Source: Bordetella parapertussis (GTDB lineage Bacteria; Pseudomonadota; Gammaproteobacteria; Burkholderiales; SG8-41). From it: a DNA stretch of 64,000 nucleotides. A program made the position numbers and the translations under genes. Position 1 is the first letter of the stretch. Every line of letters starts with the position of its first letter. This document shows, in pieces, positions 43,261 to 52,418 of the stretch. The DNA is taken from the NCBI GenBank assembly GCA_945906815.1, contig CAMDRT010000005.1, positions 1 through 64,000 on the forward strand. The letters are read 5' to 3'. Below the pieces are notes generated by a model. The model worked only from the letters and a program-made list of their open reading frames with translations. It was not told the DNA's origin and ran no database searches.

Positions 43261-45564
43261 CTATTTCTGCTTTGCCCCTTGCATCGCGTGCCAAAGCTTT
43301 GACGGCGTCAGCGGCATATCCAGTTGCTGCACGCCGAGCGGGCGCAGTGCGTCTATCACCGCGTCGACGAGTGAAGGTATAGACGCGGTGCAGCCGGACT
43401 CGCCCATGCCTTTGACGCCGAGTGGACTCACCTTGCTGGTGGTGGGATGTTCCTCGCCGCGCAACTCGCGCAGCAGGCCGGCGCGCGGCATGAAGTAATC
43501 CATGAAACTTGCAGAGAGCGGCTGCCCTGACTTTTGATCGTAGACGATGTGTTCGCCGAACACCTGGCCCGCGCCCTGTACCACGCCGCCGTGCAACTGG
43601 CCTTCGACGATCGCATGGTGGATGACCACGCCGCAGTCATCGACGGCGCAGTACGAAACGATTTCCGGTGCGCCGGTTTCGGTATCGACCTCGACTTCGG
43701 TGATGTGGCAGCCGTTGGGAAAGGTCGAGCCGAACTTGCCGTCGGCTTTAAGGGTCAGCGTTTTCGTTTTCGCGAGATCCGCCAGCTTGACGACCAGCGG
43801 CGATTCGCTGGAGCGGAATTCGCCCTTGGCGTATTGCACCTGCGACGGCTCCACCTTGAGCTCCAGCGCAGCCAGCGACTTGCCTTCTTCAATCAGCTTC
43901 TGCGCTGCGAGATAACACACGCTGCCCGCACCCACCATGGTGCGCGAGCCGCCAGTGCCATTGCCTTGCAGCTTGGTGCCCGGCGCACACTGCACCACTT
44001 TGACCTGTTCCATGGCTATGCCGAGCGCATCCGACACGATCATCGCCATCGTGGTCTCGTGGCCGTGGCCCTGGGTCTTGGCTACGGTGTAGACGGTGAT
44101 GGTGCCGCTCGCTTCGAGTTCCAGTTCGATTTCGTCGGTAGGCGCATTGCCGGCGCCGGTGGGCTCGATCACCACTGCGATGCCGATGCCGCGCAGCTTG
44201 CCGGTTGTTGCCGACTGCGCGCGGCGTGCCGCAAAGCCTTTCCAATCTGCGAATTGCAGCGCCTGCTCGAGCAGCCCCGGCAGATCGGCGTTTTCATAAG
44301 TGGAGCCGACCGGTGTTTTGTAGGGGTAGGCCTCATTCGGGATGAAGTTGCGCCGCCGCAGCTCGGCCGCATCGATTCCCATCTCGACCGCAGCCCGGCT
44401 TACGATGCGCTCAACCGCGTAGGCGACGTCGGGACGCCCGGCGCCGCGGTACGCACCCACCGGCGTGGTGTTCGTTAGTGGCACGCGGTAATTCGCATAC
44501 AGCGCGGGAATGCGGTAGACGCCGGTCATGCAGGTGGTGGCGTTGCGGATATGCCCCAGCGGCCCCGGTGCGAGATACGCACCCATGTCGTTGATCCAGT
44601 CGAAGCGCAGTGCTAAAAATTTGCCGTCACGGTCCATCGCGAGCTGGCCGTCGATGATGGTGTTGCGACCGTGGTTATCCGCGAGAAACGCTTCGCCACG
44701 CGTTGCTACCCACTTCACCGGCTTGCCGGTGGTTTTCGCGGCGATCATCAGCGCCAGGTACTCGGGATACGCCGGCGAGCGCTGGCCAAAGCCGCCACCG
44801 ACATCGCGCACTTCGAGAATCAGCTTGTCTTCCGGAACCTTCGAATAAGTCGATAGCGCTTTGCGTATAGTAGTGACACCCTGCATGGGTACATTCAAGC
44901 GATATTCACCAGACGCCGCCTCGTACTGTACGAGGCAGGCGCGCGGCTCCATCGGACTGGGGCTTACGCGCGTGGATATCACCTTGAGCCGCGTCACATG
45001 CGCGGCGCTTTGGATCGCGGCGGCAACTGCCTGTTCGTCGCCGACCTCGGTCTCGAAAATCAGGTTGCCCGGCACCGCCTCCTCCAGTTGCGGCGCACCC
45101 GCTGCGAGCGCGTCTTCTGCATTGACCAGCGGCGGCAGTTCTTTGTAATCAATCTCGATCAACTCTGCGGCCTCTGCCGCGGCGGCAGCAGTTTGCGCCA
45201 CCACCAAGGCCACTGCCTCGCCGACGAAACGCACTTTGCCATGGGCCAGCACCGGCCGGTCCAGCACCTTCGCTTTCATGCCGTTGCGCCCGGGGAAGGT
45301 CAACGAATGCTGCCCCCGGACATAACCCTCGCGCACGGCGTCTGCCCCGATGAATACTTGTATGACGCCTGGGTGCGCAGCCGCACGCGCCGTGTTCAGC
45401 GCAATAATCTCGGCGTGCGCATGATCCGCACGTAAGAAGTATGCATAAAGTTGCCCCGGTGCATTCCAGTCCGCCGCAAATTTTCCGGTGCCGGTGATGA
45501 GGCGAAAATCTTCTACTCGTTTGCCGCTATGGTGATGATCGTGATGGGTGTCGTGCGTATCCAT
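43261..45564 (-). CDS. molybdenum hydroxylase large subunit, CoxL form II type (copy B)
   Basis: 767 residues from the ATG after AAGGAACA; an earlier ATG would add 15 residues. Same domain order and motifs as the copy downstream: His-rich start (HHDHHHSGKRVEDF), RDVGGGFGQRSPAYPEY, GAYRGAGRPDVAYAVERI and GVKGMGESGCTASIP with catalytic Glu. Most aligned positions are identical to copy A by eye, and even the ribosome site (AAGGAACA) is shared, so the two arose by tandem duplication. They are separated by about 150 bp. Substrate unknown; aldehydes or N-heteroaromatics are typical for the family. Confidence 0.9.
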   Translation of the reverse strand: MDTHDTHHDHHHSGKRVEDFRLITGTGKFAADWNAPGQLYAYFLRADHAHAEIIALNTARAAAHPGVIQVFIGADAVREGYVRGQHSLTFPGRNGMKAKVLDRPVLAHGKVRFVGEAVALVVAQTAAAAAEAAELIEIDYKELPPLVNAEDALAAGAPQLEEAVPGNLIFETEVGDEQAVAAAIQSAAHVTRLKVISTRVSPSPMEPRACLVQYEAASGEYRLNVPMQGVTTIRKALSTYSKVPEDKLILEVRDVGGGFGQRSPAYPEYLALMIAAKTTGKPVKWVATRGEAFLADNHGRNTIIDGQLAMDRDGKFLALRFDWINDMGAYLAPGPLGHIRNATTCMTGVYRIPALYANYRVPLTNTTPVGAYRGAGRPDVAYAVERIVSRAAVEMGIDAAELRRRNFIPNEAYPYKTPVGSTYENADLPGLLEQALQFADWKGFAARRAQSATTGKLRGIGIAVVIEPTGAGNAPTDEIELELEASGTITVYTVAKTQGHGHETTMAMIVSDALGIAMEQVKVVQCAPGTKLQGNGTGGSRTMVGAGSVCYLAAQKLIEEGKSLAALELKVEPSQVQYAKGEFRSSESPLVVKLADLAKTKTLTLKADGKFGSTFPNGCHITEVEVDTETGAPEIVSYCAVDDCGVVIHHAIVEGQLHGGVVQGAGQVFGEHIVYDQKSGQPLSASFMDYFMPRAGLLRELRGEEHPTTSKVSPLGVKGMGESGCTASIPSLVDAVIDALRPLGVQQLDMPLTPSKLWHAMQGAKQK

Positions 45565-45656
45565 GGTGAGTGTGTTCCTTGAGTCAGACCGAGACAGGGG
45601 AACGCACATAGTAAACCGGGCGGGTGCGGCCTGCCAGTTCGCGCTCCATTCGGCGC

Positions 45657-45731
45657 ATCTGCCGTACGGGCAGATATCGGCTACACTTTTACGCCAATAA
45701 GTGTGCGCTTTCCACGCCCGTTTTTAACGGG
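45657..45731. promoter_or_regulatory. intergenic region with two perfect hairpins
   Basis: The 234-bp gap between divergent copy B and the methyltransferase holds ATCTGCC/GGCAGAT (45657-45663 and 45669-45675, five-base loop) and CCCGTT/AACGGG (45717-45722 and 45726-45731, three-base loop). A strongly AT-rich stretch follows (45750-45790), which is the best place for the methyltransferase promoter. The hairpins could be operators or repeats; no more can be said. Confidence 0.35.
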
Positions 45732-45798
45732 GGAGATGGCACGCCGCATACTTGTAAATAATTGTTTATAAACACGTTTTATAAAATATGGCAATGAC

Positions 45799-46464
45799 AT
45801 GCGCCCTTCTGAAGCATCGCTAAAGCAGTACTACGCTGCACGCGCACGTGAGTACGAGCGCATCTACGAGAAACCCGAAAGGCAGGCCGACCTCATGCGA
45901 CTCAGGGCGCTGTTACCGTCCCTGTTCGCAGGCCGCCGCGTGCTGGAGATTGCTTGCGGCACGGGATACTGGACGCAATATCTCGCGGATGAGGCGAGTA
46001 GCATAGTCGCAGTCGATGCCAACCCGGAAACGCTGGCGGTTGCCGCGGAAAAGGCCTGGCCCGCCGGGCAGGTGAATTTTAAAGTGGCGGATGCCTACCT
46101 GCTGCCTGAAGCGCTGGGTATGTTTGATGCAGCATTCGCCGGATTTTGGTGGTCGCACGTTGCCGCGCGTGACCGCTCACGATTCCTGGAGGCGCTGGAC
46201 CGGCGACTGGTTGCGGGCGCAAAAGTCGTGTTTCTCGACAACCTTTATGTTGCAGGCAGCAGCACACCGATTTCACAGCGGGACGAAGACGGCAATACCT
46301 ATCAAAGGCGCCGGCTGGACGACGGCTCTGAGCATGTGGTGTTGAAGAACTTCCCCTCCGCGGCCGAACTCAATGCCGAGGTGTCGGCTTATGGTCACAA
46401 TATGCGATTCGACTTGTTCGATTATTACTGGCTTTTCACGTATGAGAAAGCGGATTTGAAGTGA
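45799..46464 (+). CDS. class I SAM-dependent methyltransferase
   Basis: 221 residues. Rossmann motif I is RRVLEIACGTGYWTQYLA (about 49-66), the acidic loop VAVDANPETL (about 73) and motif FDAAFAGFWWSHV (about 112) follow. This is the small ubiE/COQ5-like methyltransferase fold; the opening segment YYAARAREYERIYE is common in this group. Substrate unknown. Stands alone, divergent from the molybdenum hydroxylase copy B. Confidence 0.82.
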   Translation: MRPSEASLKQYYAARAREYERIYEKPERQADLMRLRALLPSLFAGRRVLEIACGTGYWTQYLADEASSIVAVDANPETLAVAAEKAWPAGQVNFKVADAYLLPEALGMFDAAFAGFWWSHVAARDRSRFLEALDRRLVAGAKVVFLDNLYVAGSSTPISQRDEDGNTYQRRRLDDGSEHVVLKNFPSAAELNAEVSAYGHNMRFDLFDYYWLFTYEKADLK

Positions 46465-46496
46465 CAGGCCCGCGATATTGGTATTAGACTGTGCTT

Positions 46497-47471
46497 ATGT
46501 CGACCATCACCTGCTCCCACCCGCTGCAGATCGTGTTGGCTGTGGCCTTGTCGTTGCCGTTCGCGTGGGCCAACGCCGCCGACTACCCCACACGCCCGAT
46601 CCGCGTGATCGTGCCGTTCGTGGCGGGTGGCGGGACGGACCTGCTGGCGCGTTTCGTAACGCCGCGTCTCGGCGAATTGATCGGTCAGCAGATGGTGGTG
46701 GACAACCGCGGCGGCGCGGGCAGCGTGATCGGCACGCAGATACTCGCCAACTCGGTTGCCGACGGCTACACACTGGGGGTGTTCGATACCGCGTTCGCCA
46801 TCAACCCTGCGATCGTGGAAAAATTGTCCTACAACAGCGAGCGCGATTTCGTTTTCATTGCGATTATCGCGACCTCGCCCTCGCTGCTGATTACGCACCC
46901 GGGGCTCAAAGTGCGCACCATCCAGGAACTGGTGACGCTGGCGAAGAGTCAACCGGGAAAAATCAAGTTCGCCTCCGCCGGCGTGGGATCATCGAGCCAC
47001 CTGACGGGGCAGATGCTGATGACCGCGGCAAAGATTGATCTGCTGCACATACCGTACAAGGGCGCGGGCGCGGCGATTCTGGAACTCCTCGGCGGTCATA
47101 CCGACGTCACCTCTGTGGTGCCGGGATCGGTGATGGCGCAGCTTCAGGCCGGAACCCTGATCCCGCTCGCCATCACCGGCACGGCCCCTCACTACACGCT
47201 GCCCAACGTGCCTACCTACGCCAGCGTTGGACTGGGGGCGGTGAACCCGGGCGCCTTTCGCTTTTTGGTGGCACCGGCGGGGCTGCCCGCCGCGATTCAA
47301 AAAAGGCTGGCCACCGAAATGCGCACCGTGCTCGAGCCGCCGGAATTTCGCAAGCGCCTTGCGGACAACGGCTTCGACGTGGAGTATCGGGTCGAAGCGG
47401 ACGCGCGCGCCTATGTTGCCCAGGAAATCCGCAAGTGGCGGCAGGCGGTGAAGGATGCGGGGGCCAAGTAG
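46497..47471 (+). CDS. TctC/Bug-family periplasmic solute receptor (7 of 8)
   Basis: 324 residues from the ATG; a GTG two codons upstream is possible. Signal peptide to about WANA|AD. Bug elements: RPIRVIVPFVAGGGTDLLAR, QQMVVDNRGGAGSVIGTQILA, SVADGYTLGVFD, HIPYKGAGAAIL and NPGAFRFLVAPAGLP. The next Bug gene follows by 60 bp in the same direction. Confidence 0.9.
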   Translation: MSTITCSHPLQIVLAVALSLPFAWANAADYPTRPIRVIVPFVAGGGTDLLARFVTPRLGELIGQQMVVDNRGGAGSVIGTQILANSVADGYTLGVFDTAFAINPAIVEKLSYNSERDFVFIAIIATSPSLLITHPGLKVRTIQELVTLAKSQPGKIKFASAGVGSSSHLTGQMLMTAAKIDLLHIPYKGAGAAILELLGGHTDVTSVVPGSVMAQLQAGTLIPLAITGTAPHYTLPNVPTYASVGLGAVNPGAFRFLVAPAGLPAAIQKRLATEMRTVLEPPEFRKRLADNGFDVEYRVEADARAYVAQEIRKWRQAVKDAGAK

Positions 47472-47531
47472 AACGGGATGCGTGCGATTACGAAGAGTGA
47501 TTCAGTGCATGTCTATTATTTGCGGGCGGTA

Positions 47532-48509
47532 ATGAAAGACCTTCGTCTGACCCTGCGTGCTGTGGTACTCGTGGCATTGGTTGTCCCCGGCGCAGCGGCG
47601 CAAGAGTGGAAGCCGGAAAGGCCCGTCGAGCTCATCGCCACCAACGCCCCCGGCGGCGGGTCCGACCGCATCGGGCGCATCATGATCAAAATTCTCCAGG
47701 AAGGCCGTTACGTCCCGACGCCGGTCAATCTGGTCAACAAGCCCGGTGGCGGCAGCAGCGTTGCCTACAACTACATCCACCAGTACCCCGGCAACGGCCA
47801 CTATCTCGTCATGGGATCGCGCTCGCTGATCACCAACCACATCGCGGGTCACGGCCCCAGCTACACCGAGTTCACGCCGGTGGTGCATCTGTTTGACGAG
47901 TACATCGCCGTCACCGTCAAGCCGGTGTCTCCCATCAAGAGCGGCAAAGATCTGGTCTCGTTCATGAAGCGGGACCCGACTGCAATCAGTTTTGGCATCG
48001 CCACCAGCCTCGGCGCGCCGAATCACGCGGGCGTGGCCGCGGCTTTCAAGGTCGCCGGCATCGATATGAAGAAAATGAAGAACGTGATCTTCGCCTCGGG
48101 CGGCGCGGCCAGCACGGCTTTGCTCGGTGGACACGTAGACGTGGTGCCGATCTCGGTTGCATTTGCCGCTTCCCTGCTGCGTAACCGTCAGGTGCGGCTG
48201 ATCGCCGTCACCGCGCCGCAGCGGCTGCCCGGCATACTTAAAGACGTGCCTACCTGGAAGGAGCAGGGACAGGATGCCGTGGTGTCTCAGTGGCGGATCA
48301 TCATCGGCCCCAAGGGCATGACACAGCCGCAGGTCGCGTACTGGGAACACGTCATGCGCCGCATGACGGATGCGCCGGAGTGGAAAAAAGAACTCGAAGA
48401 AAATTTCTGGAACAGCAATTATCAGAGCGGCGCCGAATCGCGCAAATTCCTGGCGCGGGACCACGAGGACGCGAAAGCCTTTCTCAGCGACCTCGGCTTG
48501 GCCAAATGA
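47532..48509 (+). CDS. TctC/Bug-like periplasmic receptor, divergent (8 of 8)
   Basis: 325 residues from the ATG that gives a normal signal peptide (MKDLRLTLRAVVLVALVV...AAAQ); an upstream ATG would add 18 residues. The core motifs are modified: ERPVELIATNAPGGGSDRIGRIM, VNLVNKPGGGSSVAYNYI and the late KGMTQPQVAYWEHVM, placing it in a TctC subgroup distinct from the other seven. The ADGYTL loop and VPYKG motif are missing. Confidence 0.82.
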   Translation: MKDLRLTLRAVVLVALVVPGAAAQEWKPERPVELIATNAPGGGSDRIGRIMIKILQEGRYVPTPVNLVNKPGGGSSVAYNYIHQYPGNGHYLVMGSRSLITNHIAGHGPSYTEFTPVVHLFDEYIAVTVKPVSPIKSGKDLVSFMKRDPTAISFGIATSLGAPNHAGVAAAFKVAGIDMKKMKNVIFASGGAASTALLGGHVDVVPISVAFAASLLRNRQVRLIAVTAPQRLPGILKDVPTWKEQGQDAVVSQWRIIIGPKGMTQPQVAYWEHVMRRMTDAPEWKKELEENFWNSNYQSGAESRKFLARDHEDAKAFLSDLGLAK

Positions 48510-48522
48510 GCTGAGGTGAACT

Positions 48523-49380
48523 ATGGGTAGATATTCGCTTGCCGCCAAATGGATGCTGGTATTCAGCGTCCTGTGCCTTGCGTCATTTTCCGCGCTTGCT
48601 CAAGTGCTGTTGGAAATCGATACCGGTCGAACCGAAGGGGTTTTGACCAAACGACCCGTGTATCAGAGGGCGTTGATGTGGTCAGCCATCGAAAAAACAG
48701 ATACGGCCATACTGTTTTTTAGAGGCTGGCCTGGGATATCGCGGATCGAACCAGATTCAACCTTCCACGTTGGTTTTAATAATCTGATTCAACTGGATGG
48801 TTTTCGAAGCCATCACATTTCCGTGGTCCTCATGGATTGCCCGACGGATCAATGGGGACAAAAATCTCTCGACACGCCTACGGGCTGTGACGATAGCTAT
48901 CGGTCTTCAGCGCGCCATGCGGAAGATGCGCGGCTGATCATCAACCGTCTGAAAACAGAGTTCAATCTAAGCAAGATATATTTGGTGGGCCATAGTCACG
49001 GCACCATTAGCGCGAAATTATTGGGGAAGGCTTTGGCTCATGAAGTCAGTGGCGTGATTAGCAGCGCGGCAGTGACTGTCCAATATGGTGGCTCAGTGAG
49101 TAATTTTGGTTGGGCGGGCGCGCAATTTGATATGAATTCTCTCAAGGTGCCCGTGTTAAACATTCATCACCAAAAAGATGCTTGCCGGGTTACGCCTTAC
49201 GCGACGGTACTGGCTTACTCACAGAAGAATTTAATCACGGTGCGTGGTGGCGTCGATGCGGCAGCTGCTTGTGGTGGACAGGGCTACCATTCCTACGGCG
49301 GACATGGCTCTGCTATTTCGATGGCCATGATCAAATGGATCAAAACCAGAGAGTTGCCGCAATTTATAGGTGAAGAATGA
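48523..49380 (+). CDS. exported alpha/beta-hydrolase
   Basis: 285 residues; GAGGTGAACT precedes the ATG. Signal peptide to about FSALA|QV. Hydrolase fold: AILFFRGWPGISR near residue 65, nucleophile elbow YLVGHSHGTISAKLL (GHSHG, about 155), and C-terminal HHQKDACRVTP (Asp) and YHSYGGHGSAIS (His). GC content and codon use look lower than in the flanking genes, a hint of transfer. It is 13 bp downstream of a Bug gene. Convergent with the mccB-like gene. Confidence 0.75.
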   Translation: MGRYSLAAKWMLVFSVLCLASFSALAQVLLEIDTGRTEGVLTKRPVYQRALMWSAIEKTDTAILFFRGWPGISRIEPDSTFHVGFNNLIQLDGFRSHHISVVLMDCPTDQWGQKSLDTPTGCDDSYRSSARHAEDARLIINRLKTEFNLSKIYLVGHSHGTISAKLLGKALAHEVSGVISSAAVTVQYGGSVSNFGWAGAQFDMNSLKVPVLNIHHQKDACRVTPYATVLAYSQKNLITVRGGVDAAAACGGQGYHSYGGHGSAISMAMIKWIKTRELPQFIGEE

Positions 49381-49503
49381 AAAATAATGAAGGGCGGATA
49401 TAACGTTGATGCCGAGAGTCTTGGAATGACTTGTGGTGGTGGGTTGTGGCGTTGGCCTGTGGGTTGTGAAAAAATAGATGAGCGGCTGAGCAATGGGAAA
49501 ACT

Positions 49504-51111
49504 CTACATGCGAAAGACGCCAAACTGCGTCGCTTCAATCGGCGCGTGTGCCGCCGCAGCCAACCCCAGCGCCAGCACGCGTCGCGTATCGCGCGGGGCG
49601 ATGATGCCATCGTCCCATAGGCGCGCGCTGGCGTAGTACGCGCTCGATTGCCGCGCGTACTGTTCCAGCACCGGCGCTTTGAACGCGGTTTCTTCCTCGG
49701 CGCTCCATGACCCGCCATTTTTTTCGAGCGCGTCGCGTTTGACTTGCGCCAGCACGCCGGCGGCCTGCTCGCCACCCATCACCGAAATTTTTGCATTGGG
49801 CCAAGCCCACAAAAAACGCGGGCTAAAGGCGCGGCCGCACATGCCGTAATTGCCTGCGCCGAAACTACCGCCGACGATCACGGTGAACTTGGGCACTCGC
49901 GCGCAGGCGACGGCAGCGACCATTTTCGCCCCGTCCTTGGCGATGCCGCCGCTTTCGGCCTTGGCCCCTACCATGAAGCCAGTGATATTCTGCAAAAACA
50001 CCAGCGGCACCTTGCGTTGGCAACACAGTTCGATGAAATGCGCGCCTTTTAACGCAGATTCAGAAAACAAAATGCCGTTGTTGGCAACGATGCCCGTCAG
50101 CCAGCCGTCGATGCGCGCGAAGCCGGTAACCAGCGTTGTGCCGTAGCGCGCTTTGAATTCATCGAACTGCGAACCGTCGCTGATGCGTGCGATGATTTCG
50201 CGCACATCAAACGGCGTGCGCGGATTAGCGGGAATCACGCCGTCGAGTTCGGCGGCGTCCAGTGCTGGCGCTAGGGGTGTCTCGCGAGATGTATGTAAGT
50301 AATTGTTTTTATTTATGTTTTTTATGGACGCTCGCACCAGCTCCAAGGCATGTGCGTCGTTGTCGGCGAGATGATCGGCCACGCCGGACAAGCGTGTATG
50401 TACATCCGCGCCGCCCAGCGCTTCGGCGCTGACGATTTCGCCGGTGGCGGCTTTCACCAGCGGCGGCCCTGCGAGAAAAATCGTGCCCTGATTTTTGACG
50501 ATGATGGTCTCGTCCGACATTGCCGGCACATACGCGCCACCCGCGGTACATGAGCCCATGACACAGGCAATCTGCGCGATGCCTACAGCCGACATGCGCG
50601 CCTGATTGTAGAAAATACGCCCGAAGTGCTCGCGGTCGGGAAACACCTCGTCCTGACTCGGCAGATGCGCGCCGCCGGAATCGACGAGGTAGATGCACGG
50701 CAACCGATTCTCCAGGGCGATTTCCTGCGCGCGCAGGTGTTTTTTTACGGTGAGCGGGTAATAGGTGCCGCCTTTTACCGTGGCGTCGTTGGCGATGATG
50801 ACGCAGGTGTGGCCGCTGACGACGCCGATGCCGGTAATGATGCCTGCCGCCGGCACGGCATCGCTGTAAACCCCATGCGCAGCGAGCGGTGATAGTTCGA
50901 GGAATGGCGTGTCGCGATCAAGCACAGCGGCAACTCTTGCGCGGGGCAGCATTTTGCCGCGGCTGAGGTGGCGGTTGCGCGCGAATTCATCGCCGCCTTG
51001 CTGCGCCGCTGCCGTAATCTGCTCCAGTTGCAGCACGCGTTCGCGCATGGCGTGTGCGGCCGCCGTGAATTCCGTGCCGCCGGGTTTGAGTCTGCTTTTA
51101 ATCGTAGGCAT
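49504..51111 (-). CDS. methylcrotonyl-CoA carboxylase beta subunit
   Basis: 535 residues from the second ATG, which matches the family start ([15 protein letters not shown]); an upstream ATG adds 13. Carboxyltransferase marks: [32 protein letters not shown] (about 190), [12 protein letters not shown] (in [20 protein letters not shown]) and [20 protein letters not shown] (about 430), ending [11 protein letters not shown], the standard end of leucine-pathway MccB/LiuB. Together with a biotin-carrying alpha subunit it carboxylates 3-methylcrotonyl-CoA. The alpha subunit gene is not in the window. An AT-rich, Asn/Lys-rich patch (about residues 262-275) interrupts otherwise GC-rich coding. Confidence 0.92.
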   Translation of the reverse strand: MPTIKSRLKPGGTEFTAAAHAMRERVLQLEQITAAAQQGGDEFARNRHLSRGKMLPRARVAAVLDRDTPFLELSPLAAHGVYSDAVPAAGIITGIGVVSGHTCVIIANDATVKGGTYYPLTVKKHLRAQEIALENRLPCIYLVDSGGAHLPSQDEVFPDREHFGRIFYNQARMSAVGIAQIACVMGSCTAGGAYVPAMSDETIIVKNQGTIFLAGPPLVKAATGEIVSAEALGGADVHTRLSGVADHLADNDAHALELVRASIKNINKNNYLHTSRETPLAPALDAAELDGVIPANPRTPFDVREIIARISDGSQFDEFKARYGTTLVTGFARIDGWLTGIVANNGILFSESALKGAHFIELCCQRKVPLVFLQNITGFMVGAKAESGGIAKDGAKMVAAVACARVPKFTVIVGGSFGAGNYGMCGRAFSPRFLWAWPNAKISVMGGEQAAGVLAQVKRDALEKNGGSWSAEEETAFKAPVLEQYARQSSAYYASARLWDDGIIAPRDTRRVLALGLAAAAHAPIEATQFGVFRM

Positions 51112-51174
51112 GGTCAGATGTGCGCCATTGCTGCTCGGGTATGGGTGCATCGAAACAGGTGAGCGTATAGGCGC

Positions 51175-52329
51175 TCATTGCGTTGCTTCGAACAGCTCCC
51201 GTCCTATCAACCAGCGTCTGATTTCCGATGTGCCGGCGCCGATTTCATAGAGTTTGGCGTCGCGTAACAAGCGGCCTGCAGGGCTGTCGTTCATGTAACC
51301 CGTGCCGCCCAGACATTGTAGGGTTTGCAGCGCGAGTTCGGTGGCGCGTTCCGCGGCATAGAGTATCGCGCCGGCGGCGTCACAACGCGTGATGCTATCC
51401 GAGTCGCAGGCGCGCGCTACCGCATACACGTAGGCGCGGCAGGCGTTCAAGGTGGTGTGCATGTCGGCGAGCTTACCCTGCATCAACTGAAATTCGCCGA
51501 TGGCCTGGCCGAATTGTCGGCGTTGATGCAGATACGGCAGCGTCACGTCCAGGCACGCCTGCATGATGCCGAGCGGTCCGCCCGCCAGCACGGCGCGTTC
51601 GTAATCGAGGCCGCTCATCAATACGTTGACGCCTTCGCCTACCGCGCCCAATACATTGTCGGCGGGCACTTCGCAATCCGCAAATACCAGTTCGCTGGTA
51701 TTGGAGCCACGCATGCCGAGTTTGTCGAGTTTGGGTGAGGCATGAAAACCGGTAAACGTTTTTTCCACGATGAACGCGGTGATGCCCCGTGCTCCGGCGG
51801 CAATATCGGTCTTGGCATAAACCACCAGCGTATCGGCATCGGGCCCGTTGGTGATCCACATTTTTGTGCCGTTTAACACATAGCGGTCGCCCTTGGCGTC
51901 GGCACGCAGACGCATGCTCACCACGTCGGAACCGGCTTCGGCTTCGCTCATGGCGAGCGCGCCTACCTGTGCACCGGCAATAAGCGGGGGCAGGTAGCGG
52001 CGCTTTTGCGCGGCGGAACCGTTGCGGCGGATCTGGTTGACGCACAGATTGGCGTGCGCGCCGTACGACAGGCCGACCGACGCCGAGGCGCGGCTGATTT
52101 CTTCCATCGCCAGCACATGTGCGAGATAGCCCATGCCGGCACCGCCGTATTCCTCTTCGACCGTGATGCCCAAAAGACCCATCGCACCGAGTTGCGGCCA
52201 CAGGTCACGAGGGAATTCATTGCGGCTGTCTATTGCCGCGGCGCGCGGCGCTATTTTGTCGCGTGCAAAGCTACTGACGCTGGCACGCAGCAGCTCCAGT
52301 TCCTCGCTCATTGCAAACAGATGCGTCAT
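51175..52329 (-). CDS. ivd: isovaleryl-CoA dehydrogenase
   Basis: 384 residues. Acyl-CoA dehydrogenase fold with [18 protein letters not shown] (about 130, FAD/substrate loop), [19 protein letters not shown], the catalytic-Glu region [18 protein letters not shown] (about 245, Glu typical of isovaleryl-CoA dehydrogenase) and [34 protein letters not shown] in outline near the end. Oxidises isovaleryl-CoA to 3-methylcrotonyl-CoA, the substrate of the carboxylase encoded next (63 bp downstream). An alternative start six codons in is possible. Confidence 0.9.
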   Translation of the reverse strand: MTHLFAMSEELELLRASVSSFARDKIAPRAAAIDSRNEFPRDLWPQLGAMGLLGITVEEEYGGAGMGYLAHVLAMEEISRASASVGLSYGAHANLCVNQIRRNGSAAQKRRYLPPLIAGAQVGALAMSEAEAGSDVVSMRLRADAKGDRYVLNGTKMWITNGPDADTLVVYAKTDIAAGARGITAFIVEKTFTGFHASPKLDKLGMRGSNTSELVFADCEVPADNVLGAVGEGVNVLMSGLDYERAVLAGGPLGIMQACLDVTLPYLHQRRQFGQAIGEFQLMQGKLADMHTTLNACRAYVYAVARACDSDSITRCDAAGAILYAAERATELALQTLQCLGGTGYMNDSPAGRLLRDAKLYEIGAGTSEIRRWLIGRELFEATQ

Positions 52330-52418
52330 ATCATCAGCTTAGGCAACCCTGAAATTGCGTGACGCTGGGATGCCGCTGCGCCTAGGGTTTGGGAAAAATG
52401 CACGTAGCGGGTGTGAGT

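Noticed and set aside
40794..45564. Aerobic CO dehydrogenase (CoxL form I)
   Set aside because: The active-site loop is YRGAGRP, not the Cys-containing form I loop, and coxS/coxM are absent, so a form II type hydroxylase fits better.
47502..48548. 348-codon minus-strand frame opposite the eighth Bug gene
   Set aside because: Arg/His-rich shadow composition; the sense strand has a signal peptide and family motifs.
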